Shown: positions 20,851-31,794, counted from the stretch's first letter. The stretch is DNA of 64,000 bases from Heloderma charlesbogerti (GCA_026122225.1 JANEZZ010001505.1:124001-188000), one strand, 5' to 3'. The notes: a model not told the origin generated them from the sequence alone. Made by a program: numbers and translations.

Positions 20851-21506
20851 CCAGAGCCATCTGACTTACTGATTAGGGGTGACAGAGCCACCAAATGTAC
20901 TTGACCCAGTCTCTTTGCAGACCCCCTCCGAGAAGAAAAAAGGAGGACCAATTCCCAGATTCTGAGCCCAGAAGTGGTAGCGTGGACATTTTGAGTTTAG
21001 AGAGACTGAATGAACCCATCACTAGCCACCTAAGGATGTTTGCTCTGCTAGAATCTGGGGTGGTTCCAGATGGAGGGCTTCCCACACTGCCAGTTAAAAG
21101 GCACTGTGCAGCTATTTGATCTTTTCTTCTATACCAGATTTTCTGCAGTAAGAAAAAAGGTGGAAGAAGTGGTGGGAGAACACCGGAGCATAATGAATGG
21201 GAGTTGACATCCTCTGGACCCCCCACAATATTCCGTAGAAAGGGTGATGCAATGGAAATGCCACAAATCTCTTTCCTGGAGACCAAAGCAGTCTCAAAGC
21301 TTGAGGCTTCTGTCTAGAGCATCAACCACCCCTTTTAATCCCCTCGCTGCCTCACTTGAAGGGCAGGACTCTTGTCAGTTAGCCAGCCCTTCCTGGGGTC
21401 CTTTTGGTGGTGACCAAAATTTGGAATAGCCTCCCCTTCTCTGCTCATGCTTTGGCAAGTGGCAAAAACTGTTACAGCCTCCTCCAACCTGAGGTCCCCC
21501 AGAGGT
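20851..21506. other. Intron sequence without a recognised exon
   Basis: A 137-codon minus-strand frame (20,873-21,286) has no family match. I looked here for the small exon missing between 23,215 and 14,488 and did not find a convincing one. Confidence 0.4.
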
Positions 21507-21514
21507 GTTGGACT

Positions 21515-22169
21515 TAGGGATGTCAGAGAATTCCGCGATGGATCTCGGTGAGGCCGAATGCCAGTGCATTCAGCCCCCCGAAATCCATCGCGGAATGGCC
21601 TGCCACCCCTCCGCCCCCCGTGGATCCCACCCGGGACAAGACTTACCTGGGGCAGATGTTCTGGACGGTGGCTCCAGCGGTGGTGGCTGGTCTTCCGAAC
21701 GTCTGCTGCCGCCGCCATCTGCAGTCTGTGTCTTTTTTCCCCCCCCACAGACGTGATAGGCTATGTAAAGACTTACGTAGCCGCCTATCACGTCTGGGTT
21801 AAAAAAAAAAAAAAAAGCATACGCAGATGGCGGCGGCTACGGCCGCCACCATTTGCGTTCCTTATTTTTCACCGTCTTAGTCTACGTCAATATTTACATA
21901 GACTAAGACGGCGAAAAATAAGGAACACAAATGGCGCCCACTACACTATTTGCGTTCCCCTTTCTTTTCTTTGTCTTAGTCTATGTAAATATTGACGTAG
22001 ACTAGGACGGCGAAAAATAAGGAACGCAAATGGCGGCGGCGTTTTTTTTTGTTACCCAGAGCCCTCTGTGGCCAGCGGGGGAGGACTGGATCGCCTCCCC
22101 CCCACCCCGTCGAGGATTTCGACCATGAACAGAATCCGCAAAAAGGTAAGTCACTTTTGTACATCCCTA
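21515..22169. mobile_element. Palindrome-rich hAT-type element, copy 1
   Basis: The ends are TAGGGATGT and ACATCCCTA. A perfect 8-bp duplication, GTTGGACT, flanks it (21,507-21,514 and 22,170-22,177), diagnostic of hAT-type insertion. The interior is a chain of inverted repeats. CAGACGTGATAGG (21,748-21,760) pairs with 21,784-21,796. CCGTCTTAGTCTA (21,872-21,884) pairs with 21,899-21,911. TTTGCGTTCCTTATTTTTC modules repeat in both orientations. There is no transposase. Outward GTAAGT donors lie near 21,646 (minus) and 22,145 (plus). Confidence 0.85.
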
Positions 22170-22177
22170 GTTGGACT

Positions 22178-23214
22178 ACAACCTCCCGCATCCTCCAATC
22201 CTCATGGCTGGCTGTGGAATGCTGGGAGTCGTGGCTAAACACCTCTGGGGGCACCAGGTCTGGGAAGGCTGCTTGATTATTTCAGCAGCCTTTTTCTGGA
22301 TGGTACTTTTTAAAATGTATTCTTCCAACAGCTGTTGTTTTGTTTTTCTTTTTTTCCCATGATATCTTTTGGTTATTTTATTGATGTTTTTGCTATTACT
22401 GTGCTGGTATCGTTATTGATCATCTAATTGTATTAGCCTCCTTCATTATTCATATAGAAAGGTGTGTTATAAATACTGGAAATAAATAATGCAGGCTCAA
22501 CTGGGATTCAGACTTTGTGGGATCAATGTCCTCCTGTCCCTGGGAATTGTCTGTGAATTCTCACACACACACACACACACACTCACTCACACACCAGTGG
22601 CAGCCAAGGGTGTCAAGGGGGGAGGGGGTACGCTCACAGCCTGATAAAGTTATGGCATACAGCATCAGAGGTTATGGGTGATCAAGACAGGAAGAGAAAA
22701 CCCAGGGAAGCTGTTCTTAACCATAGCCCCATGTCTTCTGGTTTTCCCCCCTAAGGCAGAGCATCGTCAGATATCTTTCTTGACGCTTGCAGTGCTGTGC
22801 TTCCCTTCCTACTTATTTATTTTTAAATAATAATGTTTTTTACTGGCAGTTGGGACTGCTCCAAAGCAAAGTGAGGGCCTCTAGCCGTCCACATCTTCTT
22901 TTCCCATGGATGCCTCTGGGCCACACGTGGGGCTCTGAGACATTCTTAGGAAATGAAGGCGGCAGGTGGCTGCAGGCTGATGCCGTCATCTGCAGCATGC
23001 CCATCTCGTGGTGGTACCCAGGTCAGTTTCTCAAATTGCCAAATGTGCCCACAGGCCCAAAATGGTTGCCTACCCCTGCCCTAAGGTCCAAATAAATAAA
23101 TAAATAAATAAATAAAAATGGGGGGGAATCTCACAACACTTAAAGAAGACATACAATTAAATGTTAAGAATTGTGTCATTGAATTTTCAACAAACCTTCC
23201 TTCTTGACATTTAC
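22178..23214 (-). other. Intron sequence with microsatellites
   Basis: It holds an (AC)n tract at 22,562-22,582 and an (AAAT)n tract at 23,091-23,117. I see no exon. Confidence 0.55.
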
Positions 23215-23402
23215 CCAGACAGACAACGGCTTGGCACTTGATGAAGTCCGACATCTATACTGTCCAGCAAATTGGTCAGACATAACGTGCACCTCTAAGA
23301 TGCGTCCCCGAACCAGAATCCTGTGACTGAAGCCTTTAATTTTGTCGATGGGTTGATTTTTGAAGAACCAGTGAATCTTTGTAGTTGGATGTACTGGACA
23401 AC
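23215..23402 (-). CDS. ADAMTSL3: ADAMTSL3-like exon: second half of an Ig-like C2 domain
   Basis: A 188-bp exon with acceptor CACTTTCTAG before 23,402 and donor TGG/GTAAAT after 23,215. It encodes CPVHPTTKIHWFFKNQPI, then HRILVRGRILEV and the strand-F signature DQFAGQYRC, ending AKPLSVW. The first Ig Cys, core Trp and second Cys are all present, so the domain is complete with the preceding exon. Two bases join one from the exon ending at 24,094 to make the Gly before Cys. It ends in phase 0, which does not fit the exon starting at 14,488. Most of the exon lies left of the palindrome arm's last visible base (23,513), so its mirror copy would fall beyond 64,000. Confidence 0.88.
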
Positions 23403-24093
23403 CTAGAAAGTGAGGACATTTTTTGCCTGTTTTCCTATAACATTAGGATTTTGTGCTTAAAATATCTATGAATTGACACGAATTTGTTACGTGCACCTTT
23501 TTGGGGAGGACAGGGGCAGTACCCTGCCCGACCACACACAGTTTCAAGACCACATGGGTTTATTCTAGTGCCAGTCTCAATATCCCCACACCACCAAATC
23601 CATCTTCAGATTTATGAATACTTGTATTGAAAACATATATTTAAAAAAAAATCTGATGCCAGATTAAGTGCCTATTGGGCAGCATAGAAATGTAATAACT
23701 GAATTAATTAAATGAATTCCAGCAGTGGTCAGGGCTACTAGTGGGCAAGACTAGAGCCAAAAGTGGCAGGGCACCCCTTTGTTCTCTCTCTGCCACACAC
23801 TTTCACCCCATTTTCCCCCTTCTTGTCCCAGGCATGAAATTAGGTTGCATGTAGCCACTGGCTGCTCACCTCTGGCTTCAAGCCTGCTCTTGGACATATG
23901 CAATATTATATTGCAACAAAGCAGGGTAGTTCAAGGGCATTTGTTGTGATTTGTAAACACATCATAATAACCAGAGGTGCAGTGGACTGCAACTTCGGTG
24001 TTAGGGGGGCAGGTGTAGCCGATTGCCCCTACCCACCCATCAAAAGGGTGCCCCTGTTCCAACGCTAACACATACAGATATATTGAGTCATAC

Positions 24094-24213
24094 CTATCCG
24101 TAACAGATCTCCAGGCACCACGCTAACATTGATACCGATTCCAGAGGCCATGAGGACACGCTTTCTCCTACTGTTGCTGGATGATCCGTTGTTAGGCTCC
24201 TGAAACCTTCGCT
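24094..24213 (-). CDS. ADAMTSL3: ADAMTSL3-like exon: inter-Ig linker and start of the Ig domain
   Basis: A 120-bp exon with acceptor CTTCTTCCCAG before 24,213 and donor ATAG/GTATGA after 24,094. It encodes ERRFQEPNNGSSSNSRRKR, then VLMASGIGINVSVVPGDLLRIG. Phases are 2 in and 1 out, matching both neighbours (Glu at the 5' join, Gly at the 3' join). Sites of interest are NGS and NVS sequons and a basic RRKR run that resembles a proprotein-convertase site. An identical copy is on the plus strand at 63,300-63,419. Confidence 0.87.
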   Translation of the reverse strand, partial: SEGFRSLTTDHPATVGESVSSWPLESVSMLAWCLEICYG

Positions 24214-24551
24214 CTGGGAAGAAAGGGGGGGAGGGAAAACTAAGCATGACATCCCAGTGTTTCCCAGGAATAAAAGTGATGGGATATTTTAACCAGACAG
24301 CCAAACGTTTGAATGCTCCTGAACAGCTCTTTGGATCCTGGCCCATATTTTTATGCCATTTCTCCTTCCCAGTGCAAAGTGTGTGTGTGTGGGGGGGGAG
24401 GCCAACCTTGATCACCATTACCTTATGCAGTTTGCTTCCCCAAACTGCTTCAGAAAATGACTTCGTACAGGGCTGGATCCAGGTTTGGGGGTTACAGGTG
24501 GCCCACCCATTCCAGGAGGCAGCCCCACAACTCTTATCTCACCCCCCCTTC

Positions 24552-25356
24552 CAGTGGTGTAGTGGAGACAGGGCTCACAGAGATGCAGTCCCAGCACTAT
24601 TGTTTATTGGCAGGGACGCTGACATCCCCCTCATACTCCCCAGTTCCCTCTGAGCTTAGCTGAAATCTTCACAGTAGCTGGGGGGAAATGAATTTTCCCA
24701 GCAACAATTAGGGATGTATGGATTGTGTGACATTTGTTCCATCCATGGAGTGTCAAGTGTCTTTTGTTCCATTGTCCACCCACTGACAGAACTGGATTTT
24801 TTTTTCATATTTGTGAAAATATGCATGTGCAAAAATGTGCAAATTCCCCCCAAATCTGCACTTTCCCCCAAAATACGCATTTTCATGCTTTAGCCTATGA
24901 GGGAAACACACATTTGGGGCAGGTTTTTAAATATTTTGAGTAGTTTTCTACGGCAAAATTTGCGCAAAATTTCCGAAAGCTAGAAAAACAGTGCACGTCT
25001 GTGGAATCTGCCCATACAGGGGAAACGGCAGTCCACTGCAGAATCTACAGGTCAGATTCATAAAAATCCAAACTCATTTGGTTCCACTGCAGATTTCTCC
25101 GACATCCCTAACAACAATACATTGTTCTCTGCTGTAACGCAAAGTATTTGTGGGTGGCTTGATTTTGAATGGGCAATGAAGGCCTCTTAGCTTTACAAAA
25201 AATACCTTGCTCTTGGAGGAGATGACAACTGCTAGAACTGGTTTGGGGATATGGAACAACCCAGCTGCCTGAATTTTTGGACTCACCTTATGGGGATGGA
25301 TATGGGGGCTTTCATGATGAGCGCCTCCACTTCCAAAATGTACCACTACCCCACTG
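24552..25356 (-). mobile_element. Element X, copy 2, carrying a MITE
   Basis: The ends are CAGTGGTGTAGTGG on the left and an inverted CCACTACCCCACTG on the right. It is 405 bp without the MITE at 24,709-25,110, matching copy 1 at 17,547. The mirror copy is at 62,157-62,961. Confidence 0.65.
24709..25110. mobile_element. TAGGGATG-family hAT-type MITE, copy 2
   Basis: The ends are TAGGGATGT and ACATCCCTA, with 8-bp flanks GCAACAAT and ACAACAAT. The body carries AAATTTGCGCAAAATTTCC and GTGGAATCTGCC blocks shared with 30,458-30,870. Mirror at 62,403-62,804. Confidence 0.82.
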
Positions 25357-25567
25357 CCTTCATCACATTAAAATCTGCTTTCAGCAGATGGGTGAGCAGG
25401 TGGAACTTTCCCTCAGATGTCAGCAGGGAGGAAGGGGAGGCAGCAGTAGCAACGAGACATAAGCACTGGGGACCAAGCAAAAGCGTGGCTCAGGCCGAAG
25501 ACAGAAAGGCCCTCAGCAGCTGCCCAATGGTGCCACCTGGCACTGCTGGTCCTGAGCGAGTACTTGC

Positions 25568-25750
25568 CAGCCAATCGAAGAACAGTTGTGGCTACGGCTC
25601 GTCCAAGAGCGTTGGTGGCTGTGCAAATGTAAGTCCCGGTGTCTTCACCTGAAACATTCCTCAGGAGTAAGGAACCATTTGCAACTGTGAAAACGTCATT
25701 TCTTGGGGAGCTTTCATTTTTAAACCATGTGACCTCAGGTTGGGGAAGAC
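25568..25750 (-). CDS. ADAMTSL3: ADAMTSL3-like exon: Ig-like C2 domain
   Basis: A 183-bp exon with acceptor TTTCTCCCCAG before 25,750. It encodes GLPQPEVTWFKNESS, ANGSLLLRNVSGEDTGTYIC and TATNALGRAVATTVLRLA, the Trp-to-Cys part of an I-set/C2 Ig domain. The first Ig Cys must be in the exon before. KNES, ANGS and RNVS are sequons. The donor is TG/GCAAGT, a GC rather than GT donor. Using it gives phase 1 and joins perfectly to the exon at 24,213 (LRLA-E-RRF). The nearest GT, four bases on, gives the wrong phase. No earlier exon of this gene is visible anywhere upstream in the window. Confidence 0.9.
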
Positions 25751-25970
25751 CTGGGGAGAAAGCAGTATGATACAAAAGAGTATTAAAACATTTGTGAAAA
25801 GTACAATTTTTTATTATGAAATTGGGCGATGGTGGTGGAATAGCTAGGGCTTACGATTAGGATCATCACAGCCTGTTAAGGAATATTTAGTTGGTTAATT
25901 GTCTGCTGTACCTTTTAACTAATGGTCTTCAAGTACATTTGCATATTAGCAAAAGCTCAATATAGGTGTC

Positions 25971-26623
25971 TGTCAGGATTCCCCTTATGGCCTAGACCCC
26001 ATGAGCAACCCCTTAAGGATCTCTTGCCTCCTTAAGAATCCCACTTTCCTTCTTTTAAACTTCTCCTTCCCAGTAACGTGGGGTTTAGGCTGTAGGAATG
26101 GGGTGATTGACACAGAGATACAGAGTTTAACCACAATAGTTTATTGGTAAATTAAAGCAAGGAAATCACAACTAAAGGTATTTACACAATAGAGTTGAGT
26201 GATACAAAAGGCATTAACAGAAAATAAAAGTTACAGAAATGCATGTTCCTGTACCCTAGCTGTAGTTAGACTTCGCCAGGCTGCTTCTTTCTGCTCTCTC
26301 TTCAGACTCTGGTCTCCCCAACTCTGATCTTACTGCTCTGTTCTTTCTGACTCTCTCTTTTTATACCCTCCTCCCCGAAAACTGAAAATACTGCTTCAAA
26401 CCTGAAGATATGAAACTTAACTGAGGAAATGAAACTGAAATGTAACCAGGGAAATGAAACTGGGTTAGGGGGTTGGACTCGATGGCCTTGTAAGCCCCTT
26501 CCAACCCTACTATTCTATGATTCTATGAAACTGCTCCTCTCAGAGATACCCCCTCCCAACAAAAAACCCCAGGCCTCTAGGCCTGACCGTCTTCCTTTCC
26601 TCTGTAGGCCTCAAACCTTCACA
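25971..26623 (-). mobile_element. Solo LTR of a second family
   Basis: On the minus strand it starts TGTGAAGGTTTGAGG at 26,623 and ends GGGGAATCCTGACA at 25,971. The flanks are GACAT and GACAC in LTR orientation. It holds a plausible core promoter (TATAAAAAG near 26,360) and CAATAAACT polyadenylation signal (near 26,145). A 66-bp CR1 fragment lies inside it at 26,462-26,527. Mirror at 60,890-61,542. Confidence 0.78.
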
Positions 26624-27138
26624 ATGTCTTTTTGAGACACTGAAGGAAGTGTGAGATAACTTATTAAGTTATTACACTAACCCAAACTACTGTTCATTGT
26701 CATAAGGAAAATACCCAAACTATTTTGTTAAGTGGCCTTAACAGTCAAGCCCAAGGATTACAATATCTCCGCAAATCCCATTTTGCAAGAAGTGTACGAG
26801 AACATGAGCAAGCGGGGGGGATGGACGTTGTGCAGTTCTCCAGTTTTCCCAAGTGATAGGAAGCTACAGAGGCAACCTTTTACAGATCAATTTCTTTGTG
26901 AGAGAGAACTTAAGATTTATAGCAATTTTTTAAAAAAACAAAACAAATACAACTGGAACACAAGAAAGTGGGCAAGCTTCTTGACAGACAGTTCCTTTGC
27001 ATGCAGTCACAGGAATAATGTGATGTGAGGCAAAAGTACTGAGTAACTAAGGCCACAATGAATTAATTTAAGTACAAGATCTGCAACATTAACATGTGCA
27101 GGACATTTTGATATCAATCTCTGAAGCTGTGAGGTGAT
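26624..27138. other. Unannotated sequence
   Basis: There is no exon or repeat I can name, including the 98-codon plus-strand frame at 26,732. Confidence 0.4.
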
Positions 27139-27589
27139 TCAGACCATATTTCCTTGAGACAAAAACGGGATATTGGGATGACAAAAATGGGACAGATCAA
27201 ACTGAATGTAGGGCGGAAAGAATCTCTATGGGCAGAATGATGGTAGAAATAACAGTAGGATTCACACTCCTGGCTCCCACATGCTGAATGGGGCTTAGCG
27301 GCCGCCTCTTGAATTCTCTGCCACTGCGGACAAGCCAGGGGGCGGCGTCTGATCACCGCTAGCTTAAGAAGCCTGGCCCTGACTGGACAAAGGAAATGGA
27401 ACTTCCTCTTTCGTCACACTAGTAGTTTTACTGCACGCATTGATTAGCGTAGAGCCTTATGATAAACGCGTTGTTTTTTACAAAAAATTAAAAACGGGAC
27501 AAAATTGACATTTATATTACAACGACGGGACGGTTGGGAAATATGAAAAAAACGGTACTGTCCCATTTAAAACAGTACGTATGGTCAGC
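27139..27589. mobile_element. Short DNA transposon with CAGACCATATTT-type ends
   Basis: The left end reads CAGACCATATTTCC. The right end is a diverged inverted copy, ACGTATGGTCAG. Inside are repeated CGGGAC/GTCCCG strings. This arrangement is typical of hAT-type MITEs. The target duplication is unclear. Mirror at 59,924-60,374. Confidence 0.55.
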
Positions 27590-28451
27590 CTACTTATAGG
27601 TAGAGACTAACACAGCTGCTGGGTTGGGCGCAGTCATGCAACTGCCAGTAGCCACACCCTTTCAGGTGTTGAGGGAGGCCCTGCTGAATCACTCGCCCCA
27701 TTCTCCACAGTTCCATTAGGTGAAACAGACTGACCCTGAAGGAAATCCATACCCTGGCCCCTCCCAGGTTCCAGAGCCCTGAGTGCCAAGTCTTGGGAAC
27801 CCTCCATCACTTTCATTGTGCTTCCAAGTGCTCACCAAATTCCTACCTATCCATGTCGTTCCCTGCACAGCTCTGCCAATTGTAACCAACCTATTTAAAG
27901 CATGCCTACCAGCGCTAATCGCTAGCAAACCCACACCAAGGTCATACTGTTAAACCGGTGAAGAAACCTGCACACTTCAGCACATCTGCTTGACAGGCAA
28001 AAAAATTCCCACTCGGATCATGAGCAACCAGCTACCCTTAGAGTGCACGCCCTGATGCAAAGGTGGGCGGGTGCCACAAACTGCAAAGACACCTGGTTTG
28101 GGGTAAGGTAGGATGAAATAAATGTTTAAGCCCTGTGCTATGCCGGCATCATCATGACATGTCTCCATCTCTCTTCTGTGCCTTGCCTCTCTTCGCACGT
28201 GCTGCTCCCGCCTGGATTCCTTGCGGCGGGCAGGCAAGCATGCTTCCTCAGTGCGGTATCAGTTCCCCCCAAAGCAAGCAGCATACACTTGCAGCTGCCC
28301 GGCCAGCCACAAAATATAGATTCTGTCACCTTCACGGGTGGCATTCAGACTGCCAAACAGTTTCTTTCCAACCGAGCACCTCTAGTGAGATGAGTGTGTA
28401 GCGGCCACCAGTTTTAACCATCATGATTCTTTACAGAAACCAGTTCCAAGT
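27590..28451. other. Unannotated sequence
   Basis: Several short GC-rich open frames overlap on both strands with no domain content and no ADAMTSL-like cysteine pattern. Confidence 0.4.
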
Positions 28452-28795
28452 GTTTTAGGGTCCTTGGGCAAGACACCCCCAATGGGCCCTCTGCCTCAAT
28501 GAGTTTACCCTCTCGCCACCATTGTCACCCTCTGCTCTTGCGCCTCCTCCTCTTTCTCATCACTACTGCCACTTGCTTGCTTGACAGACAGGGAGCAAGG
28601 AGGCTGGGGCACCTCCTGCTCCTCCCTCTCACCACTGCTGTTGTCTGGGCCAGAGCAAGAGGCAGGGGAATGAGCAGGCTGCAATGGGGAAGAGGAAGAG
28701 CAAGTCCAGGGGGCTCTTGGCAGTGGGTCCCTGCTGGGGTGCGGGCCCTTGGCAGGTGCCCAACCATGCCTATCCTTCACGGTGGCCCTGAAAGA
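28452..28795. repeat. Three-copy interspersed repeat of unknown class, copy 2
   Basis: It shares GGCAAGACACCCCCAATGGGCC, ACTTGCTTGCTTGACAG and TTGTCTGGGCCAGAGCAAGAG with 14,758 and 32,190. Mirror at 58,718-59,061. Confidence 0.6.
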
Positions 28796-28929
28796 AAACC
28801 TATTAGCCATTACCGAAAGAATAGCCTCGAGAGCCCTTTACCTGGCATGCAACACAGCGGTGTTCCAGTTTCAGTGTCTTGCACATCAGGTGTCCACTGA
28901 CTGGGGTACAGGAAGTGGTTGCAGAGATA

Positions 28930-29510
28930 TGTAGGAAGCTGTCTTACACTGGGTCAGGTTATTTGCTCATCTCGCCCCATAGTGTCTACTCTGACTTGCA
29001 GTTAGGAATGGGTGAGAAATTCATTGGGTTTGCATTTTAATGCAAGTTTACCCAGTTTGCGCCTCCCAGAACCGAATACAATTTGCAGTCAGAAATCCAT
29101 ATGCATCTGAGCTTGCAATGCTTCCCAGAATAAATATATCTGACAAGATGTGCACATTTGGAAAAATGTGCAAAGGAAAAGGCATGCATTTCTAAAATGT
29201 GCACAAATATGCTTTAGTCAACGAGTGCATGCAAACAAAAATGCATACATTTGAAAAATGCACAACTGAAAAATGCATACAAAAATATGTACAAATTCCT
29301 GTGCAAAAAATCCCCCAGCCCAGCTCACATGGAACCAGGGTGGAACAAGCTTGGTGGTAAAAAAAAATGAGAAACTCAACAAGACTGAGCTTGACGTATT
29401 CAGCCATCTCTTGGGCGGAGACCTTTTGTATCACCTGCAACCTGATCTTTTAAATGGAGATATCAGAGATTGAACCTGGGGCCTTCATCATGAAAAGCTA
29501 CAGGTCCTCC
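28930..29510 (-). repeat. tRNA-derived SINE split by an A+T-rich insertion
   Basis: The SINE body (GGAAGCTGTCTTACACTGGG) at 28,930-28,997 resumes near 29,395 with GGAGATATCAGAGATTGAACC. The ~390-bp insert has AAATGCACA/ATGCATAC strings like the TAGGGATG MITEs, but its ends are not clear. Mirror at 58,003-58,583. Confidence 0.5.
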
Positions 29511-30349
29511 CTGTATGAAGTCTAATTATTAAGCCAGGCTGAACATTCTTTTTCACAGATCATTTTGCAAAATTGCTTTATAGGCGATTTCTTCATGATG
29601 TGGAATGATCCCTGAGAGAGGAAGTTTAGCATCTCGGTCAGGAGCTTAGCACTTTTCTGTCCGCACCTCCGGTTTTCTTCTCGGTATAATGTAAACCAGA
29701 CTTAATTTTTGGAGCTAGCTATTTTTATGGAAAATAAAAGTGTCTATCAAAAAGCTATCAGAAAGAAAATCACTCTAACAGGATTGCCACCAATCTGAAC
29801 TTACTCTCTTCAACTCAAAAGCCTATTTTAAAAAAACTGTTAAACAAGTCAACAACATATTAGAAAGAACTAATTTAAATGGCAGATACTATAAATACTG
29901 CAGAGAAACAGCTTCACTCTACTTGGAGAAGACCTCCTGAAATCAGGAAGAGATCTTGTTCCAATCCAGAGCCCCTTTTGTGGTTGCGGCCCAAATACTT
30001 TCAGCCAGGGTTTTGACACCTTTTCATAACATTCTCAGCTAGAGTTAAAATTCTTTAGATGTACTATATTTTCCAAAGCTACGCAGGAAGACCAACTCAC
30101 ACTACACAGAGGTTAAGGAAGCAAGGCTAGAAGAGCCTGAACTAGTTTAAATTACTGCTTAAGGATCAAATCAGGCAGGAATCAGCCACAGAAACAACAA
30201 CATTAGCAATATTAACTATAAGGGTTGCAATCCTCCTGTAGATTTCATGCATGTAAGCCCAACGACTTCAGCACAGCCATGATCACAGGCCTTGAGTTCT
30301 AATTCTGAGGACATTTACTGAAATATCTGGATTCATTTCTGGCCTGTTT
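29511..30349. other. Unannotated sequence
   Basis: I see nothing recognisable except a short LINE-like string, AGAGCTGGTGTTGACC, starting at about 30,364 just beyond it. Confidence 0.4.
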
Positions 30350-30457
30350 TCAAGTTCAATTCAAAGAGCTGGTGTTGACCTTTAAAGCTCTTCCTGGCAT
30401 CGGTCCAGCCAGAGTAGCTGAGGGATCAGCTTTTTTCCATACAAGCCTACTCATGCC

Positions 30458-30870
30458 TAGGGATGTATGGATTGTGTAAAATCCGTACCACCTGCGTTTC
30501 ACAGATTTCAGGCGCCTGTCGTTCCGTCATCTGCCCATCAACAGAATCAGATTTTTTTGTTTCCAAATTTGCACAAATGCGCATTTGGATAAATTTGCAC
30601 GTGCAAAAATGTACAAATTCTCCCCAAATGTGTGTTTCCATGCATTAGCCTATGGGAGAAATGCACATTTTGGGCCAATTTGGGGGGGGGGGGGTTGCAT
30701 AGTTTCCTAAGACGAAATTTGCACACAATTTGGAAAAGTTAGAAAACTGGTCCACAAGTCTGTGGAATCTGCCCGACGGGGGAAAAGCTGGTCCGCTGAG
30801 GAATCCATGGGTTGGATTCAGGAAAATCTGAACTCAATTGTTTCCGTTGTGGATTTCTTTGACATCCCTA
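30458..30870. mobile_element. TAGGGATG-family hAT-type MITE, copy 3
   Basis: The ends are TAGGGATGT and ACATCCCTA, with 8-bp flanks CTCATGCC and CTCATGCT. The body aligns with copy 2 and includes a G-run. Mirror at 56,643-57,055. Confidence 0.83.
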
Positions 30871-30885
30871 CTCATGCTTTAAGGC

Positions 30886-31011
30886 AGTGTTCCCTAACCT
30901 GGTGCCCCCCACATGCGTAGGACTGAAACTCCCATCATTCCCCTCCAGTGGCCACGCTGGCTAGGAATTATGGGAGTTGCAGTCCAACACAAATTGGGGG
31001 ATGCTGCCTTC
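30886..31011. mobile_element. Foldback MITE (CCTCCAGATGT family), copy 3
   Basis: CAGTGTTCCCTAACCTGGTG on the left pairs with a diverged complement at GGGGGATGCTG on the right, enclosing CCCATCATTCCC and GGGAGTTGCAG. Mirror at 56,502-56,627. Confidence 0.5.
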
Positions 31012-31794
31012 AGGTGCCACTCCCTTCACTGGCATGGCAGGTTGGGACTAAGGATGTTTGTGGAATTAGCACTTTGCAAAGCCCAATATGAACTGACCTG
31101 ATCTGCAGCTCCTGGATGAACATATGGATCATAACTTAGTTATCTACCAGCTTCCCGAATGTTCTGACACAGTTGTTGGCTCAATTAATCAGTATCAAAA
31201 TGCATGCAGAAATGCATATTTTGAGACAAATGCATTGAGAAATGCACATTTTGAGAAAAAATATGTTTAAGATACGTAATTAAAAATGTATTTATATGCA
31301 CATTTTTGAATGGAATAAAACATTCACAGATTTAAAAGGCAATCATATGGCCCCTAGAAAATGTCTGAGGGGCCTTAGGATCCTGGGGATTTTCTCCTCT
31401 GAGACCACAGACAGAGCTATTTCCTGGGGTGGGGGGAATCCCCACTCAGATTTCTACCCCTCTCAGCCACCACGGAAAGCTCCACAGTGGCTCATCTCCT
31501 GAGGTCGGTGTCACAACACTGGAAGAGGACAGGGAGGGAGAAAAGGGAGCGTGCCAGTGCAGGGACAGAAGAGGCCATGAATTCACCAGAACCACAAACC
31601 TCTCTGCCTCCACCCTTGCTAGATGGGCTCAAATACATCCAAGGAAGATGCCCCACTGCCCTTCAGGCCCTGCCTGCCTCTTGCTGGCAGGGTTTAGAAC
31701 AGACTGTAGGATTGCACTCTGTATGTGGAAACAGATGGACTTATGAGTGAACATATGCAAAAGTGACACAGACTAGAAACAGACTGATTTGTCC
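31012..31794. other. Unannotated sequence with MITE-like A+T-rich part
   Basis: 31,195-31,310 holds repeated AAATGCACATTTTGAG strings like those in the TAGGGATG MITEs. The remainder is unremarkable and has no exon. Confidence 0.35.

Noticed and set aside
20864..20960. Candidate missing exon with donor TCA/GTAAGT
   Set aside because: A good donor string, but the encoded peptides do not resemble the ADAMTSL linker and one frame has a stop.
21515..22169. CRISPR-like array, suggested by recurring short inverted modules
   Set aside because: The repeats are not regularly spaced, lie inside an element with 8-bp duplication and terminal repeats, and the host is a vertebrate.
25560..25568. GT donor four bases beyond the GC donor of the Ig exon
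   Set aside because: It would leave phase 2 and break the frame with the exon at 24,213, whereas the GC donor fits exactly.
28499..28900. 133-codon leucine-rich frame resembling a signal peptide
   Set aside because: It lies in the three-copy repeat, the frame differs in other copies, and its composition explains the leucines.
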